A stretch of DNA of 64,000 nucleotides from Victivallis lenta (lineage in GTDB: Bacteria > Verrucomicrobiota > Lentisphaeria > Victivallales > Victivallaceae), in assembly GCF_009695545.1 (NCBI RefSeq), contig NZ_VUNS01000004.1, forward strand, positions 1 to 64,000, in the 5' to 3' direction. Position numbers and translations under genes: made by a program. Positions 7,647 through 16,591 of this stretch are shown piece after piece. The notes beneath the pieces are model-generated. The model did not search any database. It worked only from the letters and a program-made list of their open reading frames with translations, and was not told the origin of the DNA. Numbering within the stretch: position 1 is the stretch's first letter; the number at the start of each line of letters is the position of its first letter.

Positions 7647-8359
7647 CGGCGCACCTCCTTCCGGCAGAGTTCCCGGCACTCCAAGATTGACTGATGAAGG
7701 ACGGCGCTCAACTCCTGTGGGAGAGTGATCCGGGCCTGCCAGAGCTCGTAACCACACATAACCGTTCCGCCCGCCGCCATCATAAGCCCGGCGATGTCGC
7801 AGATCAGGAGCGGACCGTCCAGCGCGGCGCAGGCGGCTCCGCTTCCCCAGGAACCGGCAAGCGCGGCACAGCTCCCCGTCACCCGGTGGAACGCCGCAAG
7901 CGTCGGCTTCAGGAACAGCGATTCCAAGACCAGCCCTCCGGCAGCCTGCAGCGAGGCGTCCGCATATTCAGCCCCGGAGTTTTTCAGGCCGGTCAGAAAC
8001 GCTGCCGTATTGAGGTCGAAGCCGTAGACCTGCGCACCGGCCCGGCAGGGCTGAAGGATGGGCCTCTCCAGTACCGTTTCCAGATACGGCTGCACCGATT
8101 CGGGCCGCCATACCATGAGGTACGCGAGGAAAGCCAGATTCCCTGCGCTGGAAAGTTCCTTCGCCGCCGCCGGGACGTTCGCGGCGGCCCGGTCGAAGTA
8201 CGGCTTCGCCAGCCGGTCCAGTTCTTCCGGGGATGGCTGCCGTTGTTTCTCTTCCGGCAGGTGCCGGGGAATGAGTGATGCGCCCGCAAGCACGAGCGCG
8301 GCGAGCAATCCGGCAAGGACAATGCCGAATCCGAAACGGTTAAGGGTAGCTGAAGTCAT
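7643..8359 (-). CDS. membrane protein, unknown
   Basis: 238 aa from ATG 8359, directly after AGGAGGCTCC. One strong N-terminal membrane segment (FGFGIVLAGLLAALVLAGASLI), an extracytoplasmic-looking helical region (EEKQRQPSPEELDRLAKPYF...), and further alanine/glycine-rich hydrophobic stretches near residues 125-215 are visible. It is first in a three-gene operon with a second membrane protein and the clamp homologue. No known family could be assigned by eye. An upstream in-frame start would lengthen it by about 20 residues but has no ribosome binding site. Confidence 0.6.
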   Translation of the reverse strand: MTSATLNRFGFGIVLAGLLAALVLAGASLIPRHLPEEKQRQPSPEELDRLAKPYFDRAAANVPAAAKELSSAGNLAFLAYLMVWRPESVQPYLETVLERPILQPCRAGAQVYGFDLNTAAFLTGLKNSGAEYADASLQAAGGLVLESLFLKPTLAAFHRVTGSCAALAGSWGSGAACAALDGPLLICDIAGLMMAAGGTVMCGYELWQARITLPQELSAVLHQSILECRELCRKEVRR

Positions 8360-8801
8360 GGAGCCTCCTGTTGGGGGGTTATGAATGGTAGTTTTCTCCT
8401 CCAACATATTGTGCCGCAAAAACGGCTGTTTTTAAGGAAAAATAACAGGGAAACGAGGGTGAATAGGATAATATCGATATAAAAAGCAATGTCGATACTC
8501 TGTTTATTCTTAATTTCCCCGGAAATTCCCGGGCTTAGGGCCTCAGCATTTCAAATGCGCAGCATTTGACTGATTGATCACCAAGATATTTATGATGCCG
8601 GAACGTTAGAGAGGATCAGCAGCAAATCGCAGATATCCTGACCTGGCAAAAGTTTCTCCTGACACATCAGGCGCCCCCTATTGGCGATATGCAGAATAGA
8701 ACGCAGCAGCCCATCTATTCCCCTCAAATTTTTATCCGGGAATTATCCGGGAATTCATGATGACACGAGGTGAAATGGAGTGAAATCAGGAAACCAGACA
8801 C
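8360..8801. other. intergenic boundary between mobile element and tRNA cluster
   Basis: About 440 bases without a coding frame. It is AT-rich near 8430-8520. A short inverted repeat (GCATTTCAAATGC) lies near 8546, and the direct repeat ATCCGGGAATT occurs twice at about 8737-8755. This is where an attachment site would be expected if the element integrated beside the tRNA genes, but I see no copy of a tRNA 3' end and no integrase. Confidence 0.5.
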
Positions 8802-8836
8802 AAAAAAACGAGCTACGATTTTTACTCGTAACTCGT
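8802..8836 (-). terminator. terminator of the tRNA operon
   Basis: Minus-strand stem of 11 bp with one mismatch (8808-8818 with 8826-8836) followed by a T7 run (8802-8808), 13 bases after the tRNA-Tyr 3' end. Confidence 0.85.
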
Positions 8837-8848
8837 TCATAATCAAGA

Positions 8849-8933
8849 TGGTGGTGGGAGATGGATTCGAACCATCGAAGTCGGTGACAGCAGATTTACA
8901 GTCTGCCCCCTTTGGCCACTCGGGAATCCCACC
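8849..8933 (-). tRNA. tRNA-Tyr (GUA)
   Basis: 85 nt including an encoded CCA. The acceptor stem GGTGGGA pairs with TCCCACC, the anticodon loop reads CTGTAAA, the variable arm is long (class II) as expected for bacterial tRNA-Tyr, and the T-arm carries GGTTCGAATCC. Last of three tRNAs read on the minus strand. Confidence 0.95.
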
Positions 8934-8939
8934 AGTGTT

Positions 8940-9013
8940 TGGAGCGGGTAACGGGGGTCGAACCCGTATAACCAGCTTGGAAGGCTGGTGCACAGCCGTT
9001 ATGCCATACCCGC
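8940..9013 (-). tRNA. tRNA-Gly (UCC)
   Basis: 74 nt including CCA. The acceptor stem GCGGGTA pairs with TACCCGC, the anticodon loop is CTTCCAA, and the T-arm carries GGGTTCGACCC. It is separated from tRNA-Tyr by six bases and so is co-transcribed. Confidence 0.95.
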
Positions 9014-9051
9014 ATACAGTCGACACGGCCGTTTTACCGTACCGAAAAAAA

Positions 9052-9137
9052 TGGTGCCGTCGGAGGGAGTTGAACCCTCACTCCGATGAAAGAACTAGGA
9101 CCTGAACCTAGCGCGTCTGCCATTCCGCCACGACGGC
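9052..9137 (-). tRNA. tRNA-Leu (CAG)
   Basis: 86 nt including CCA. The acceptor stem GCCGTCG pairs with CGACGGC, the anticodon loop TTCAGGT gives CAG, a long variable arm is present, and the T-arm carries GGTTCAACTCC. First gene of the tRNA operon; a TTGCAA-type -35 lies upstream on the minus strand near 9234-9239. Confidence 0.95.
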
Positions 9138-9338
9138 ACTGCAATCAACCTTCGAGCTTATCCCGCAGGAAAGGATCTTCCTTACTCGCAGTTCAGCTTC
9201 GATATAACCTAATGTACATGTATTTTTTTAAATTGCAACCCCCTCCCCTCAGAAAAAATCAAAAAAAGATTTTTTTATCTTGGACATATCCCCTTTTCGG
9301 CGCTATTGTATAAAATGAATTAATTCGGAAAGAGAAAC

Positions 9339-11048
9339 ATGGGTGTAAAAAATTGGAAACTTGCCGGGAATAATCTGGATCCTCTCGTCGATGCGATACA
9401 GCGCAAATTCGCTCTGCCTCGCCCGATCGCCCTCTTCTTTGCCGCACGAGGCATCAAGGAAGAGGAAGTCCAGGATTTTCTGAATCCGCGTCTCGCCAAC
9501 CTCAGCGACCCTTACCGGTTCCCCGGTATTCAGGATGCCGCCAAACGGTTGTGGGACGCCATCGCCAACAAAGAAACCATTCTGATCCACGGCGACTACG
9601 ACACTGACGGCATTACCGCCAGCGCTCTGCTCGCCCTCGTCCTGCGGCAGAACGGCGCAGATGTCCACTCGTTCATTCCGCACCGGTTCGACGACGGGTA
9701 CGGCTTCACGCCGGAATCGCTCCAGAAGGCGCTCGACACCTTCGGACCCGCCAGCGTGCTCGTCACCGTCGACTGCGGCATCACCAGCTGCAACGCCGTC
9801 GACGAGGCCGTGCGCCGCGGCATCGACGTCATCGTCACCGACCATCACGAGGCCGGACAGCAGCTGCCGAACGCCATCGCGATCATCAACCCGAAGGTCT
9901 ATCCCGAACTCGAAGACCTCCAGCTCCTCGCCGGAGCCGGAGCCGCCTTCAAGCTCTCTCACGCCTTCATCAAATACGGGCGCGAACACAATCTCGGCGG
10001 ATTCCAGACCCGGCTCGAAGAGGTGCTCGACTATGTCGCCCTCGGAACCGTCGCCGATATCGTTCCGCTCCTCGGCGAAAACCGGATCATGGTCAAATAC
10101 GGCATCGAAGCGCTGCGGCGGCAGATTCGCCCCGGTGTCCGGGCCCTGATCGAAAGTTCGAAGCTGCGCTCCGAGCTGACCCCGGCCGACATCACTTTCC
10201 GCATGGCGCCGCGCATCAACGCCGCCGGCAGGGTCGGCGATGCGAACGTCGCGCTGCAGCTGCTTGAATCCGAGCATATCGTCGACGCCTACAAGTGCGC
10301 CTCGCAGCTCGAGTCGTTCAACCGCATCCGGCAGGAGAAGGAGCAGGAGATCTACCAGGAAGCCTGCGAGCAGATCGAGCGCAACCTCGCCTGGCAGAGC
10401 GACTATTCGCTGCTTGTCGCCGGGCGCGACTGGCATCAGGGCGTCATCGGAATCGTCGCCTCGCGCCTGGCGCGCGACTACAATCGGCCGACCATCGTGC
10501 TGACCATTCAGGGCGACGTCGCCTACGGCTCCGGCCGCAGCGTCGCCTGCCTGAACCTCGTCGAAGTGCTGAGCCACACGGCGGATCTGCTCGACCGGTA
10601 CGGCGGCCACCCGATGGCGGTCGGAATCGGGCTCAAGGCCGACCGCATCGCGGATTTCTTCGACGCGATGGATCGGGAGATCCGCAAGCAGATCTCCTCG
10701 GCCGATCTCGAGGACGTGATCCGCTACGACGGAGAAGCCCAGCTGCATGAGCTGACTCCGGAATTCTTCAAATACCTGGCGCTGCTTTCGCCATTCGGCC
10801 ACAGCAACGTCAAACCGGTCTACCGGTTCAACGAGGTGCAGATCGTCCGCTGTTCGACGGTCGGCGGTTCGCACACCCGCGGGCTGCTGCGCAGCCGCAC
10901 CGGGCAGAGCGATTTCATCGCATTCAACCGCCCGAGCTCGAAATTCTACGGAAAAACCCTCGATATTCTCGCCACGCCGCAGCTCAACGTGCATCAGGGA
11001 GTCGAGATTCCGCAGCTCAACATCATCGACGTGCGCGAGGTGTACTGA
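9339..11048 (+). CDS. recJ: single-stranded-DNA exonuclease RecJ
   Basis: 569 aa, normal length. RecJ degrades single-stranded DNA 5' to 3' in recombination and mismatch/base-excision repair. The DHH phosphoesterase motifs are all present: HGDYDTDG (residues 84-91), VDCG (144-147), TDHHE (167-171) and a late GRVGDA. The DHHA1 part carries GSGRS and GGHPMAVG, and a C-terminal OB-like domain follows. Start ATG 9339 follows GAAAGAGAAAC with TATAAAAT at about 9310-9317, suggesting its own promoter. It stands alone, ended by a terminator, between the divergent tRNA operon and the TRAP operon. Confidence 0.95.
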   Translation: MGVKNWKLAGNNLDPLVDAIQRKFALPRPIALFFAARGIKEEEVQDFLNPRLANLSDPYRFPGIQDAAKRLWDAIANKETILIHGDYDTDGITASALLALVLRQNGADVHSFIPHRFDDGYGFTPESLQKALDTFGPASVLVTVDCGITSCNAVDEAVRRGIDVIVTDHHEAGQQLPNAIAIINPKVYPELEDLQLLAGAGAAFKLSHAFIKYGREHNLGGFQTRLEEVLDYVALGTVADIVPLLGENRIMVKYGIEALRRQIRPGVRALIESSKLRSELTPADITFRMAPRINAAGRVGDANVALQLLESEHIVDAYKCASQLESFNRIRQEKEQEIYQEACEQIERNLAWQSDYSLLVAGRDWHQGVIGIVASRLARDYNRPTIVLTIQGDVAYGSGRSVACLNLVEVLSHTADLLDRYGGHPMAVGIGLKADRIADFFDAMDREIRKQISSADLEDVIRYDGEAQLHELTPEFFKYLALLSPFGHSNVKPVYRFNEVQIVRCSTVGGSHTRGLLRSRTGQSDFIAFNRPSSKFYGKTLDILATPQLNVHQGVEIPQLNIIDVREVY

Positions 11049-11067
11049 GCAGAAAAGCACTTCAACG

Positions 11068-11105
11068 CGCCGCCTCTCCGCCTGCCGGAGAAGCGGCGTT
11101 TTTCG
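11068..11105 (+). terminator. terminator after recJ
   Basis: A CGCCGC-CTCTCCG stem with its complement (small internal asymmetry), loop CCTGC, then GTTTTTC, 20 bases after the recJ stop codon. Confidence 0.75.
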
Positions 11106-11157
11106 TGTCTCCAGGCTGAAAAAACGGCAAAACTGCGGAAATCTCCCGGATTCCCCG

Positions 11158-11187
11158 TTGACAAGGCGGCGCCGCTGCGGTTATATT
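11158..11187 (+). promoter_or_regulatory. sigma70-type promoter of the TRAP operon
   Basis: TTGACA at 11158-11163 (perfect -35) and TATATT at 11182-11187, spacer 18, about 60 bases before the dctP start. Confidence 0.7.
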
Positions 11188-11246
11188 AGAGAGGTAGTGA
11201 ACTGCGGCATGACCCCGGTCTGCCGGTCTCATGGAAGGAATCCGTT

Positions 11247-12266
11247 ATGTCCAGACCGTTTTCACCATTGACATCGCAACTGGTCGGGGGAACCCTGATC
11301 GCCGTGCTGCTGCTGTCGCTCGGTTATGCGTGGCACGTCCGTTCGTCCCTGCGCGGAACCGCAGACGGGAGCGCGCGAATCCTGAAGCTCGGGCACGGAC
11401 TTCCGACCGACCACCCGGTGCATATGGCGATGAGCCGGATGGCGGAACGGGTGCATGAACTCTCCGGCGGAAAACTCGAAATCCAGATTTATCCGTCCGG
11501 CATGATCGGTTCCGAGGCCGAGTGCCTCAAACAGGTGCAGAACAACCAGATCGACCTCTCCAAAACCTCGACGGCCGTGCTGGAGTCGAGTGTGCCGGAG
11601 ATCGTCGCCTTCAGCGTACCGTATCTTTTCCGCGACGGGGAACACTTCTGGAAGGTTATGAACGGGCCGATCGGGCGCAAAGTCGGCGACATGCTCCCCG
11701 GCATGCGCGGACTCGCCTACTACGACGCGGGGCTGCGCAGCTTCTACACCACCCGCAAACCCATCCGCAAGGCCGACGATGTGAAAGGGCTGAAGATCCG
11801 GACTCAGCAGAGCCGCTGCGCGATGGATATGGTCAGCAGTTTCGGCGGCGCGCCGACGCCGATTCCGTGGGGCGAGCTTTACACCGCCCTCTCGCAGGGA
11901 ACCGTGGACGGAGCCGAAAACAACCTGCCGAGCTTCGATACCGGGCGCCATATGGAGGTCTGCAGATACTTCACCTTCAGCGAACACTCCCGCGTGCCGG
12001 ACATGCTGGTCATCAGCCGGGCGACCTGGGAGTCGCTGACGCCGCAGCAGCAGGAGTGGATCGAAAAGGCCGCCGCGGAATCCAGCCTCTACCAGCGCGA
12101 ACTCTGGATCGAATCCGAAAAGCAGGCGCGCCGCAAAGCCGAAGAGCTCGGCGTCGAATTCATCGACGTCGACCGGAAGGAGTTCGCGGAAAAGATGAAA
12201 CCGCTCTACGACGGGCTCCCGCCGGAAACCGCGGCGCTGGTCCGTGAAATCGAAGAGGTGAAATAA
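11247..12266 (+). CDS. dctP: TRAP transporter substrate-binding protein (DctP family)
   Basis: 339 aa. Periplasmic solute receptor of a tripartite ATP-independent transporter. An N-terminal hydrophobic segment (LIAVLLLSLGYAW, residues ~18-30) is the signal or anchor. Family features: LKLGHGLPTDHPVH, LEIQIYPSGMIGSE, the LKIRTQQS segment with the arginine that grips the substrate carboxylate, and GTVDGAENN. The overall pattern resembles DctP proteins that bind uronates and similar sugar acids; that ligand is inference. Its TAA shares one base with the dctQ start, so the three genes form one operon under the promoter at 11158. Confidence 0.92.
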   Translation: MSRPFSPLTSQLVGGTLIAVLLLSLGYAWHVRSSLRGTADGSARILKLGHGLPTDHPVHMAMSRMAERVHELSGGKLEIQIYPSGMIGSEAECLKQVQNNQIDLSKTSTAVLESSVPEIVAFSVPYLFRDGEHFWKVMNGPIGRKVGDMLPGMRGLAYYDAGLRSFYTTRKPIRKADDVKGLKIRTQQSRCAMDMVSSFGGAPTPIPWGELYTALSQGTVDGAENNLPSFDTGRHMEVCRYFTFSEHSRVPDMLVISRATWESLTPQQQEWIEKAAAESSLYQRELWIESEKQARRKAEELGVEFIDVDRKEFAEKMKPLYDGLPPETAALVREIEEVK

Positions 12267-12751
12267 TGCTGCGAACCATGAAGAAACATGCGCTGCGGCT
12301 GCTGAATTTCCTGCTGGCGGCTGCGGTCGGCGCGCTTGTGATCGACGTGCTGCTCGGCGTTGCGTCGCGCTACCTCTGGGGCGCGCAGATCAAGTGGACC
12401 GAAGAGCTTGCGACCGTTCTCCTGGTCTGGGTCAGCTTTCTCGGCATCGCCGCGGCGTTCGAGGCGCGCGCTCATCTCGGGATCGACATCCTGGCCGAGC
12501 GCTTTTCGGGCGGAGTGAAACCGAAAATGACGCTGTTCATCCATATCGTAACGCTGCTCTTCGTGCTGATCGTCTTCGAAGTCGGCGGAATCAAGCTGGT
12601 GCTGCAGGCGATCCGGCACTGGAACGTGCTTCCGGCGCTTCAGGTGTCGGACGTGGTCCAGTTCCTGCCGCTGCCGGTCAGCGGGCTCTTCATTCTTCTC
12701 TTCGAATGCTGCAACCTGAAAGACGACCTCAGGAGGAAATCAGATGAGTGA
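12266..12751 (+). CDS. dctQ: TRAP transporter small permease (DctQ)
   Basis: 161 aa with four predicted membrane helices (about residues 10-30, 50-65, 88-108, 128-148), the size and topology of DctQ. The segment WTEELATVLLVWVSFLGIAAAFEARAHLGIDIL carries the conserved EE...W...FLG and H-x-G-x-D pattern of this family. It couples to DctM in the inner membrane for sodium- or proton-driven uptake. The start codon overlaps the dctP stop by one base, and its end overlaps dctM by eight bases. Confidence 0.92.
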   Translation: MLRTMKKHALRLLNFLLAAAVGALVIDVLLGVASRYLWGAQIKWTEELATVLLVWVSFLGIAAAFEARAHLGIDILAERFSGGVKPKMTLFIHIVTLLFVLIVFEVGGIKLVLQAIRHWNVLPALQVSDVVQFLPLPVSGLFILLFECCNLKDDLRRKSDE

Positions 12752-14045
12752 TGTCGCCATTGTCCTTGTCGTCGTATTCCTGACGCTTCTGCTGAGCAAC
12801 GTTCCCGTCGCGGTGGCGATCGGAACCGCGACGCTCGCGGCGGTTTTCGCCAACGGCGGCATGGCTTCGAGCGAAATGATCGTGGCGGACCGCATGGTCA
12901 ACGGCGTAAGCTCGTTTTCCCTGCTGGCAATTCCGTTCTTCGTGCTCTCCGGCATCCTGATGGGACGCGGCGGAATGGCGCGGCGGCTCATTGATTTCGC
13001 CGGGGCACTGGTCGGCCGCTTTCCGGGCGGGCTAGCCTATGTGAACACGCTGACCTGCATGCTGTTCGGCTCGATTTCGGGCTCGGCCACAGCCGCGGTG
13101 TCAAGCGTCGGCGGTTTTATGATTCCGGAGATGAACCGCAAAGGCTACAACCGCGAATTCAACGTGGCGGTCACCACAACCGCCGCCACGACCGGACTCA
13201 TCATCCCGCCGTCGAACATCATGATCGTCTATGCGGTGGCCTGCGGCACGGTCTCCATCGCCGCAATCTTCATCGCCGGGGTGATTCCGGGCATTCTGAT
13301 GGGGCTCTGCATCATGGCGGTCTGCGTCGTCTACGCGCTCCGGCACGGCTACCGGGGCGGAGACAAAGCGCCGTTCGCCGTGATCTGGCTGACCTTCCGC
13401 CGCGCTTTCCTGAGCTTATTCCTGATGGTGGTCATCATCGGCGGCATTCTCGGCGGCATCTTCACCGCGACCGAGGCCGCCGCCGTGGCGGTCGCCTACT
13501 CGCTCGTCCTCGCACTCTTCGTCTACCGGGAGGTGAAATTCCGCGACCTGCCGGAAATCCTGCGCCAGACGGGCGTCACGACCGCGGTCGTCATGTTCCT
13601 GATCGCAGTGAGCTCCGCCATGAGCTGGATCATGACCATCTCCAACATTCCGCAGACGATCAGCTCCGGGCTGGTGGCAATCACGGAAAACCGGATCGTG
13701 CTGCTGCTGATCATCAATCTGCTGCTGCTGTTCGTCGGAACCTTCATGGACATGACGCCGGCGGTCCTGATCTTCACGCCGATCTTCCTGCCGGTGGTAC
13801 GGAATCTCGGCATGAGCGACATCCAGTTCGGCATCATGATGATCGCGAATCTCTGCATCGGATTATGCACGCCGCCGGTCGGTTCCTGCCTGTTCCTCGG
13901 CTGCGGCATCGGCAAGACTTCCATCACCGCGGTAACCCGCCCGATGCTGCCGTTCTTCGGCGCAATGCTTTTCGCGCTGCTGCTGATCACCTTCATTCCG
14001 GCCCTCTCGATGTGGCTCCCGGATATCGCGGGACTGCTGAAATAA
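12744..14045 (+). CDS. dctM: TRAP transporter large permease (DctM)
   Basis: 433 aa, normal length for DctM, with about 12 hydrophobic helices. Family marks are FFVLSGILMGRGGMARRLIDFAGALVGR-like segments near residues 70-95, the FGSISGSATAAVSSVGGFMIPEM region (about 112-135), IIPPSNIMIVYA, and NLCIGLCTPPVGSCLF near residue 375. It forms the translocation channel with DctQ. It is last in the operon; the 248 bases to the convergent speE show only small hairpins and no clear T-run terminator. Confidence 0.93.
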   Translation: MSDVAIVLVVVFLTLLLSNVPVAVAIGTATLAAVFANGGMASSEMIVADRMVNGVSSFSLLAIPFFVLSGILMGRGGMARRLIDFAGALVGRFPGGLAYVNTLTCMLFGSISGSATAAVSSVGGFMIPEMNRKGYNREFNVAVTTTAATTGLIIPPSNIMIVYAVACGTVSIAAIFIAGVIPGILMGLCIMAVCVVYALRHGYRGGDKAPFAVIWLTFRRAFLSLFLMVVIIGGILGGIFTATEAAAVAVAYSLVLALFVYREVKFRDLPEILRQTGVTTAVVMFLIAVSSAMSWIMTISNIPQTISSGLVAITENRIVLLLIINLLLLFVGTFMDMTPAVLIFTPIFLPVVRNLGMSDIQFGIMMIANLCIGLCTPPVGSCLFLGCGIGKTSITAVTRPMLPFFGAMLFALLLITFIPALSMWLPDIAGLLK

Positions 14046-14293
14046 CCGGAAACGCGCAAAGAGCAGCGAAATGAGCCTCGAAACCCGCTTGCAGCTCCCC
14101 CGTAGCAGTCTTCCGATGGAAGAGACGTTGCTGGAACGCATCAGGCGGAAATTCCGCTTGTTCCCGACGAATTCAAGGGCCGTCCGGCACCGAAGCGGGA
14201 CAGAAAGCGCCGGCGGAACTCCGGGGACACTGCCGCCGCCCGCCGGATGTGACCGGCGCATCCGGCCCTGTCCGAATACGCCGTCCGCGCAAA

Positions 14294-15127
14294 TCAGTCG
14301 AAGAGCCGTTTCACGAAAGACGGATTCGCGAACGCGGCCTCGTGAATCTTCGAGTTGTAATACCTGAGCTTCGCGGCCAACTCCGGCGGAACCGGGCGCG
14401 CCGGCGACGCGATGTCGTCGCGGTCGCCCGCCACGCAGGCGCCGATGGTTCCGGTCGGATAGGTCGGCACGAGGATCGACGCATAGCCGACCGACCGGAA
14501 CACCTGCTCCGACACCTTATAGAGCCGCTGCACGATATCCGGCAGCAGATACGGCGATTCCGCCTGCGTCGCAATCACGCCGCCCGGACGCAGCGCTTTC
14601 TTCATGTCGCGGTAGAACTGCTCGCCGAACAGCGGCGCACCGGGACCGCCCGGATCGGTCGAATCGACGATGATCACGTCGTAATAGCCCGGCCTGTCCT
14701 TGATGAATTCGCTGCCGTCGGCGATATGAACCGCAACGCGCGGGTCGTCGTAGCCGCAGGAGACGTTCGGAAAAAACTTCTTCGCGGTCTCGATGACCTC
14801 CGCATCGATTTCGCAGATGTCCATGACCTCGAGCTCCGGATGCTTCCCCGCCTCACGCAGCACGCCGCCGTCGCCGCCGCCGACCACCAGCAGCCGCTTC
14901 GGATTCTCATGCGCGAAGAGCGGAATGTGGGCCAGCATCTCATGATAGGCGAACTCATCGAATTCGGTCAGCTGGATGATGCCGTCCAGCAGCAGCATGC
15001 GGCCGAGCTTCGAAGTCTGATAGACGTCGATCTTCTGGAATTCGGACCGCTTGCTGCACAACTCCTCCGTCACCTGAACCGTCATGCCGAAGCCGTTCAT
15101 CGCCTCGGTCACCCAGAAATCAGCCAT
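14294..15127 (-). CDS. speE: polyamine aminopropyltransferase (spermidine synthase)
   Basis: 277 aa. It transfers the aminopropyl group of decarboxylated S-adenosylmethionine to putrescine or a related diamine. Visible motifs: LLLDGIIQLTEFDEFAYHEML (residues ~45-65), the nucleotide-binding VVGGGDGGVLRE (81-92, with D86), CEIDAEVI, and the catalytic VDSTDPGG (154-161, D155). The length is typical. ATG 15127 lies 15 bases after the purF-like stop, on the same strand, so the two are probably co-transcribed, although their pathways are not directly linked. Whether the product is spermidine or a homologue cannot be told. Confidence 0.93.
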   Translation of the reverse strand: MADFWVTEAMNGFGMTVQVTEELCSKRSEFQKIDVYQTSKLGRMLLLDGIIQLTEFDEFAYHEMLAHIPLFAHENPKRLLVVGGGDGGVLREAGKHPELEVMDICEIDAEVIETAKKFFPNVSCGYDDPRVAVHIADGSEFIKDRPGYYDVIIVDSTDPGGPGAPLFGEQFYRDMKKALRPGGVIATQAESPYLLPDIVQRLYKVSEQVFRSVGYASILVPTYPTGTIGACVAGDRDDIASPARPVPPELAAKLRYYNSKIHEAAFANPSFVKRLFD

Positions 15128-15142
15128 CTCGCGCCTCCTCTT

Positions 15143-16591
15143 CTATTCGAATTTCTCCGTGCTCATTTCAACATCGCGGCCGTTCCAGCAGTAGGTGCAG
15201 ACCTTCGAGGGATCGACGCCGATCGCCTCGATCAGTTTTTCGAGCTTCTGGAACTTCAGCGTGTTCAGATTCAGCTCCTTGCGGATCTCCTCGACCATCG
15301 CGTAATACTTCGGCGAGCCGAACTCGAGATACCCCTCGATGATCTCGTCGGTGAGCTCGCGCTCCTCGAGCTTCGCAATCGCGCGCCGCGCCGCCAGGTC
15401 GAGCTCGCAGCGCGAACGCGAAAAGTTCAGGAATTTACAGCCGAACAGCAGCGGCGGGCAGGCCGAACGCATATGGACCGCCTTCGCACCGCGCTCGTAC
15501 AGACGGATCACGGTATCCTTCAGCTGGGTGCCGCGCACGATCGAATCGTCGCAGAACAGCATGCGCTTGTTCTGGATCTCGGTCTGCACCGGGATCAGTT
15601 TCATGCGCGCAATCAGGTCGCGGACCGACTGGTTCTGCGGCATGAAGCTCCGCGGCCAGGTCGGAGTGTATTTGACGAAGCTGCGGCGATACGGCTTGCC
15701 GGCCGCGTTCGAGTAGCCGATCGCATGGGCGATGCCGGAATCCGGAATGCCGCAGACCGAATCGATCTCAGGAATCGTGTCATCCCTGTCGTCGGCCGCC
15801 ATGCTTTCACCGTTGCGGTAGCGGGCCGACTCGGTGTTGATGCCTTCGTAGCTGCTGGACGGATATCCGTAGTAAACCCAGAAGAATGTGCAGATTTTCG
15901 TCGTGTCGCCCGGCGCGTGCTTCTGGATGACGCCCCCTTCGGTGATTTCGACGATCTCGCCGGGACCGAGCTCATGTTTCAGATGGTAATCGAGGTTCGG
16001 CAGCGCGGTCGTTTCCATGGTGACCGCGTATGCGCCGGTCTTTTCGCCGATCATGACCGGCGTGCGTCCGAAGCGGTCCCGGGCGGCGTAAACGCGCCCT
16101 TCGATCAGGACCAGGATCGAACACGACCCGTCGATCATGTGCTGCGCATACCGGATGCCTTCAACCAGCGTCTCCTTCCGGTTGATCAGCATGGCGACGA
16201 TCTCGGTCGGATTCAGCTCTCCGTCGTTCGACTCCGAAAAATGGCTGACGCCGGACCGGAAGGCGGCGTCGGCGATCTCGTCGATATTGTTGATCTTCCC
16301 CACGGTCACGATCGCGAAATTGCCGAATTTGCTCGAAATGATGAGCGGCTGGTCTTCGTAATCGCTGATGATGCCGATCCCGGCGCGGCCGATGAACTTA
16401 TCGATGTCGTCATCGAATTTCGAGCGGAACTGCGCATTCGTGATGTCGTGAATTCTGCGGGTGATGCGCCCTTCGCGGTCGCACACGGCAAGCCCGCCGC
16501 GTTTGGTTCCCAGGTGAGAGTGGTAGTCCGTTCCGTAGAAAAGGTCGCACACACAGTCATGGTCCGCGACGACGCCGAAAAATCCGCCCAT
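15143..16591 (-). CDS. PurF-like amidophosphoribosyltransferase lacking the catalytic cysteine
   Basis: 482 aa. PurF makes 5-phosphoribosylamine from PRPP and glutamine. The C-terminal phosphoribosyltransferase half is intact, with the PRPP loop CDDSIVRGT (347-355) and SRSRCELDLAARRAI. The N-terminal Ntn glutaminase half is recognisable (YHSHLGTKRGGLAV, residues 23-36), but the protein begins MGGFFGVV where active PurF has cysteine as first residue after processing. Here it is glycine, and no in-frame cysteine lies just upstream. It could be ammonia-dependent or regulatory, or another enzyme may supply the glutaminase. I recall related cysteine-less PurF-like proteins in other anaerobes, so it is a known variant rather than an error. 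It is upstream of speE, 15 bases apart. Confidence 0.88.
   Translation of the reverse strand: MGGFFGVVADHDCVCDLFYGTDYHSHLGTKRGGLAVCDREGRITRRIHDITNAQFRSKFDDDIDKFIGRAGIGIISDYEDQPLIISSKFGNFAIVTVGKINNIDEIADAAFRSGVSHFSESNDGELNPTEIVAMLINRKETLVEGIRYAQHMIDGSCSILVLIEGRVYAARDRFGRTPVMIGEKTGAYAVTMETTALPNLDYHLKHELGPGEIVEITEGGVIQKHAPGDTTKICTFFWVYYGYPSSSYEGINTESARYRNGESMAADDRDDTIPEIDSVCGIPDSGIAHAIGYSNAAGKPYRRSFVKYTPTWPRSFMPQNQSVRDLIARMKLIPVQTEIQNKRMLFCDDSIVRGTQLKDTVIRLYERGAKAVHMRSACPPLLFGCKFLNFSRSRCELDLAARRAIAKLEERELTDEIIEGYLEFGSPKYYAMVEEIRKELNLNTLKFQKLEKLIEAIGVDPSKVCTYCWNGRDVEMSTEKFE

Noticed and set aside
9303-11060. Long open frame (585 codons) on the minus strand over recJ
   Set aside because: It is antisense to a textbook recJ; its translation is dominated by charged repeats typical of frame shadows in high-G+C DNA.
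14071-14367. 98-codon plus-strand frame after dctM
   Set aside because: It overlaps the speE 3' end, has Arg/Ser/Pro-rich text and no ribosome binding site.
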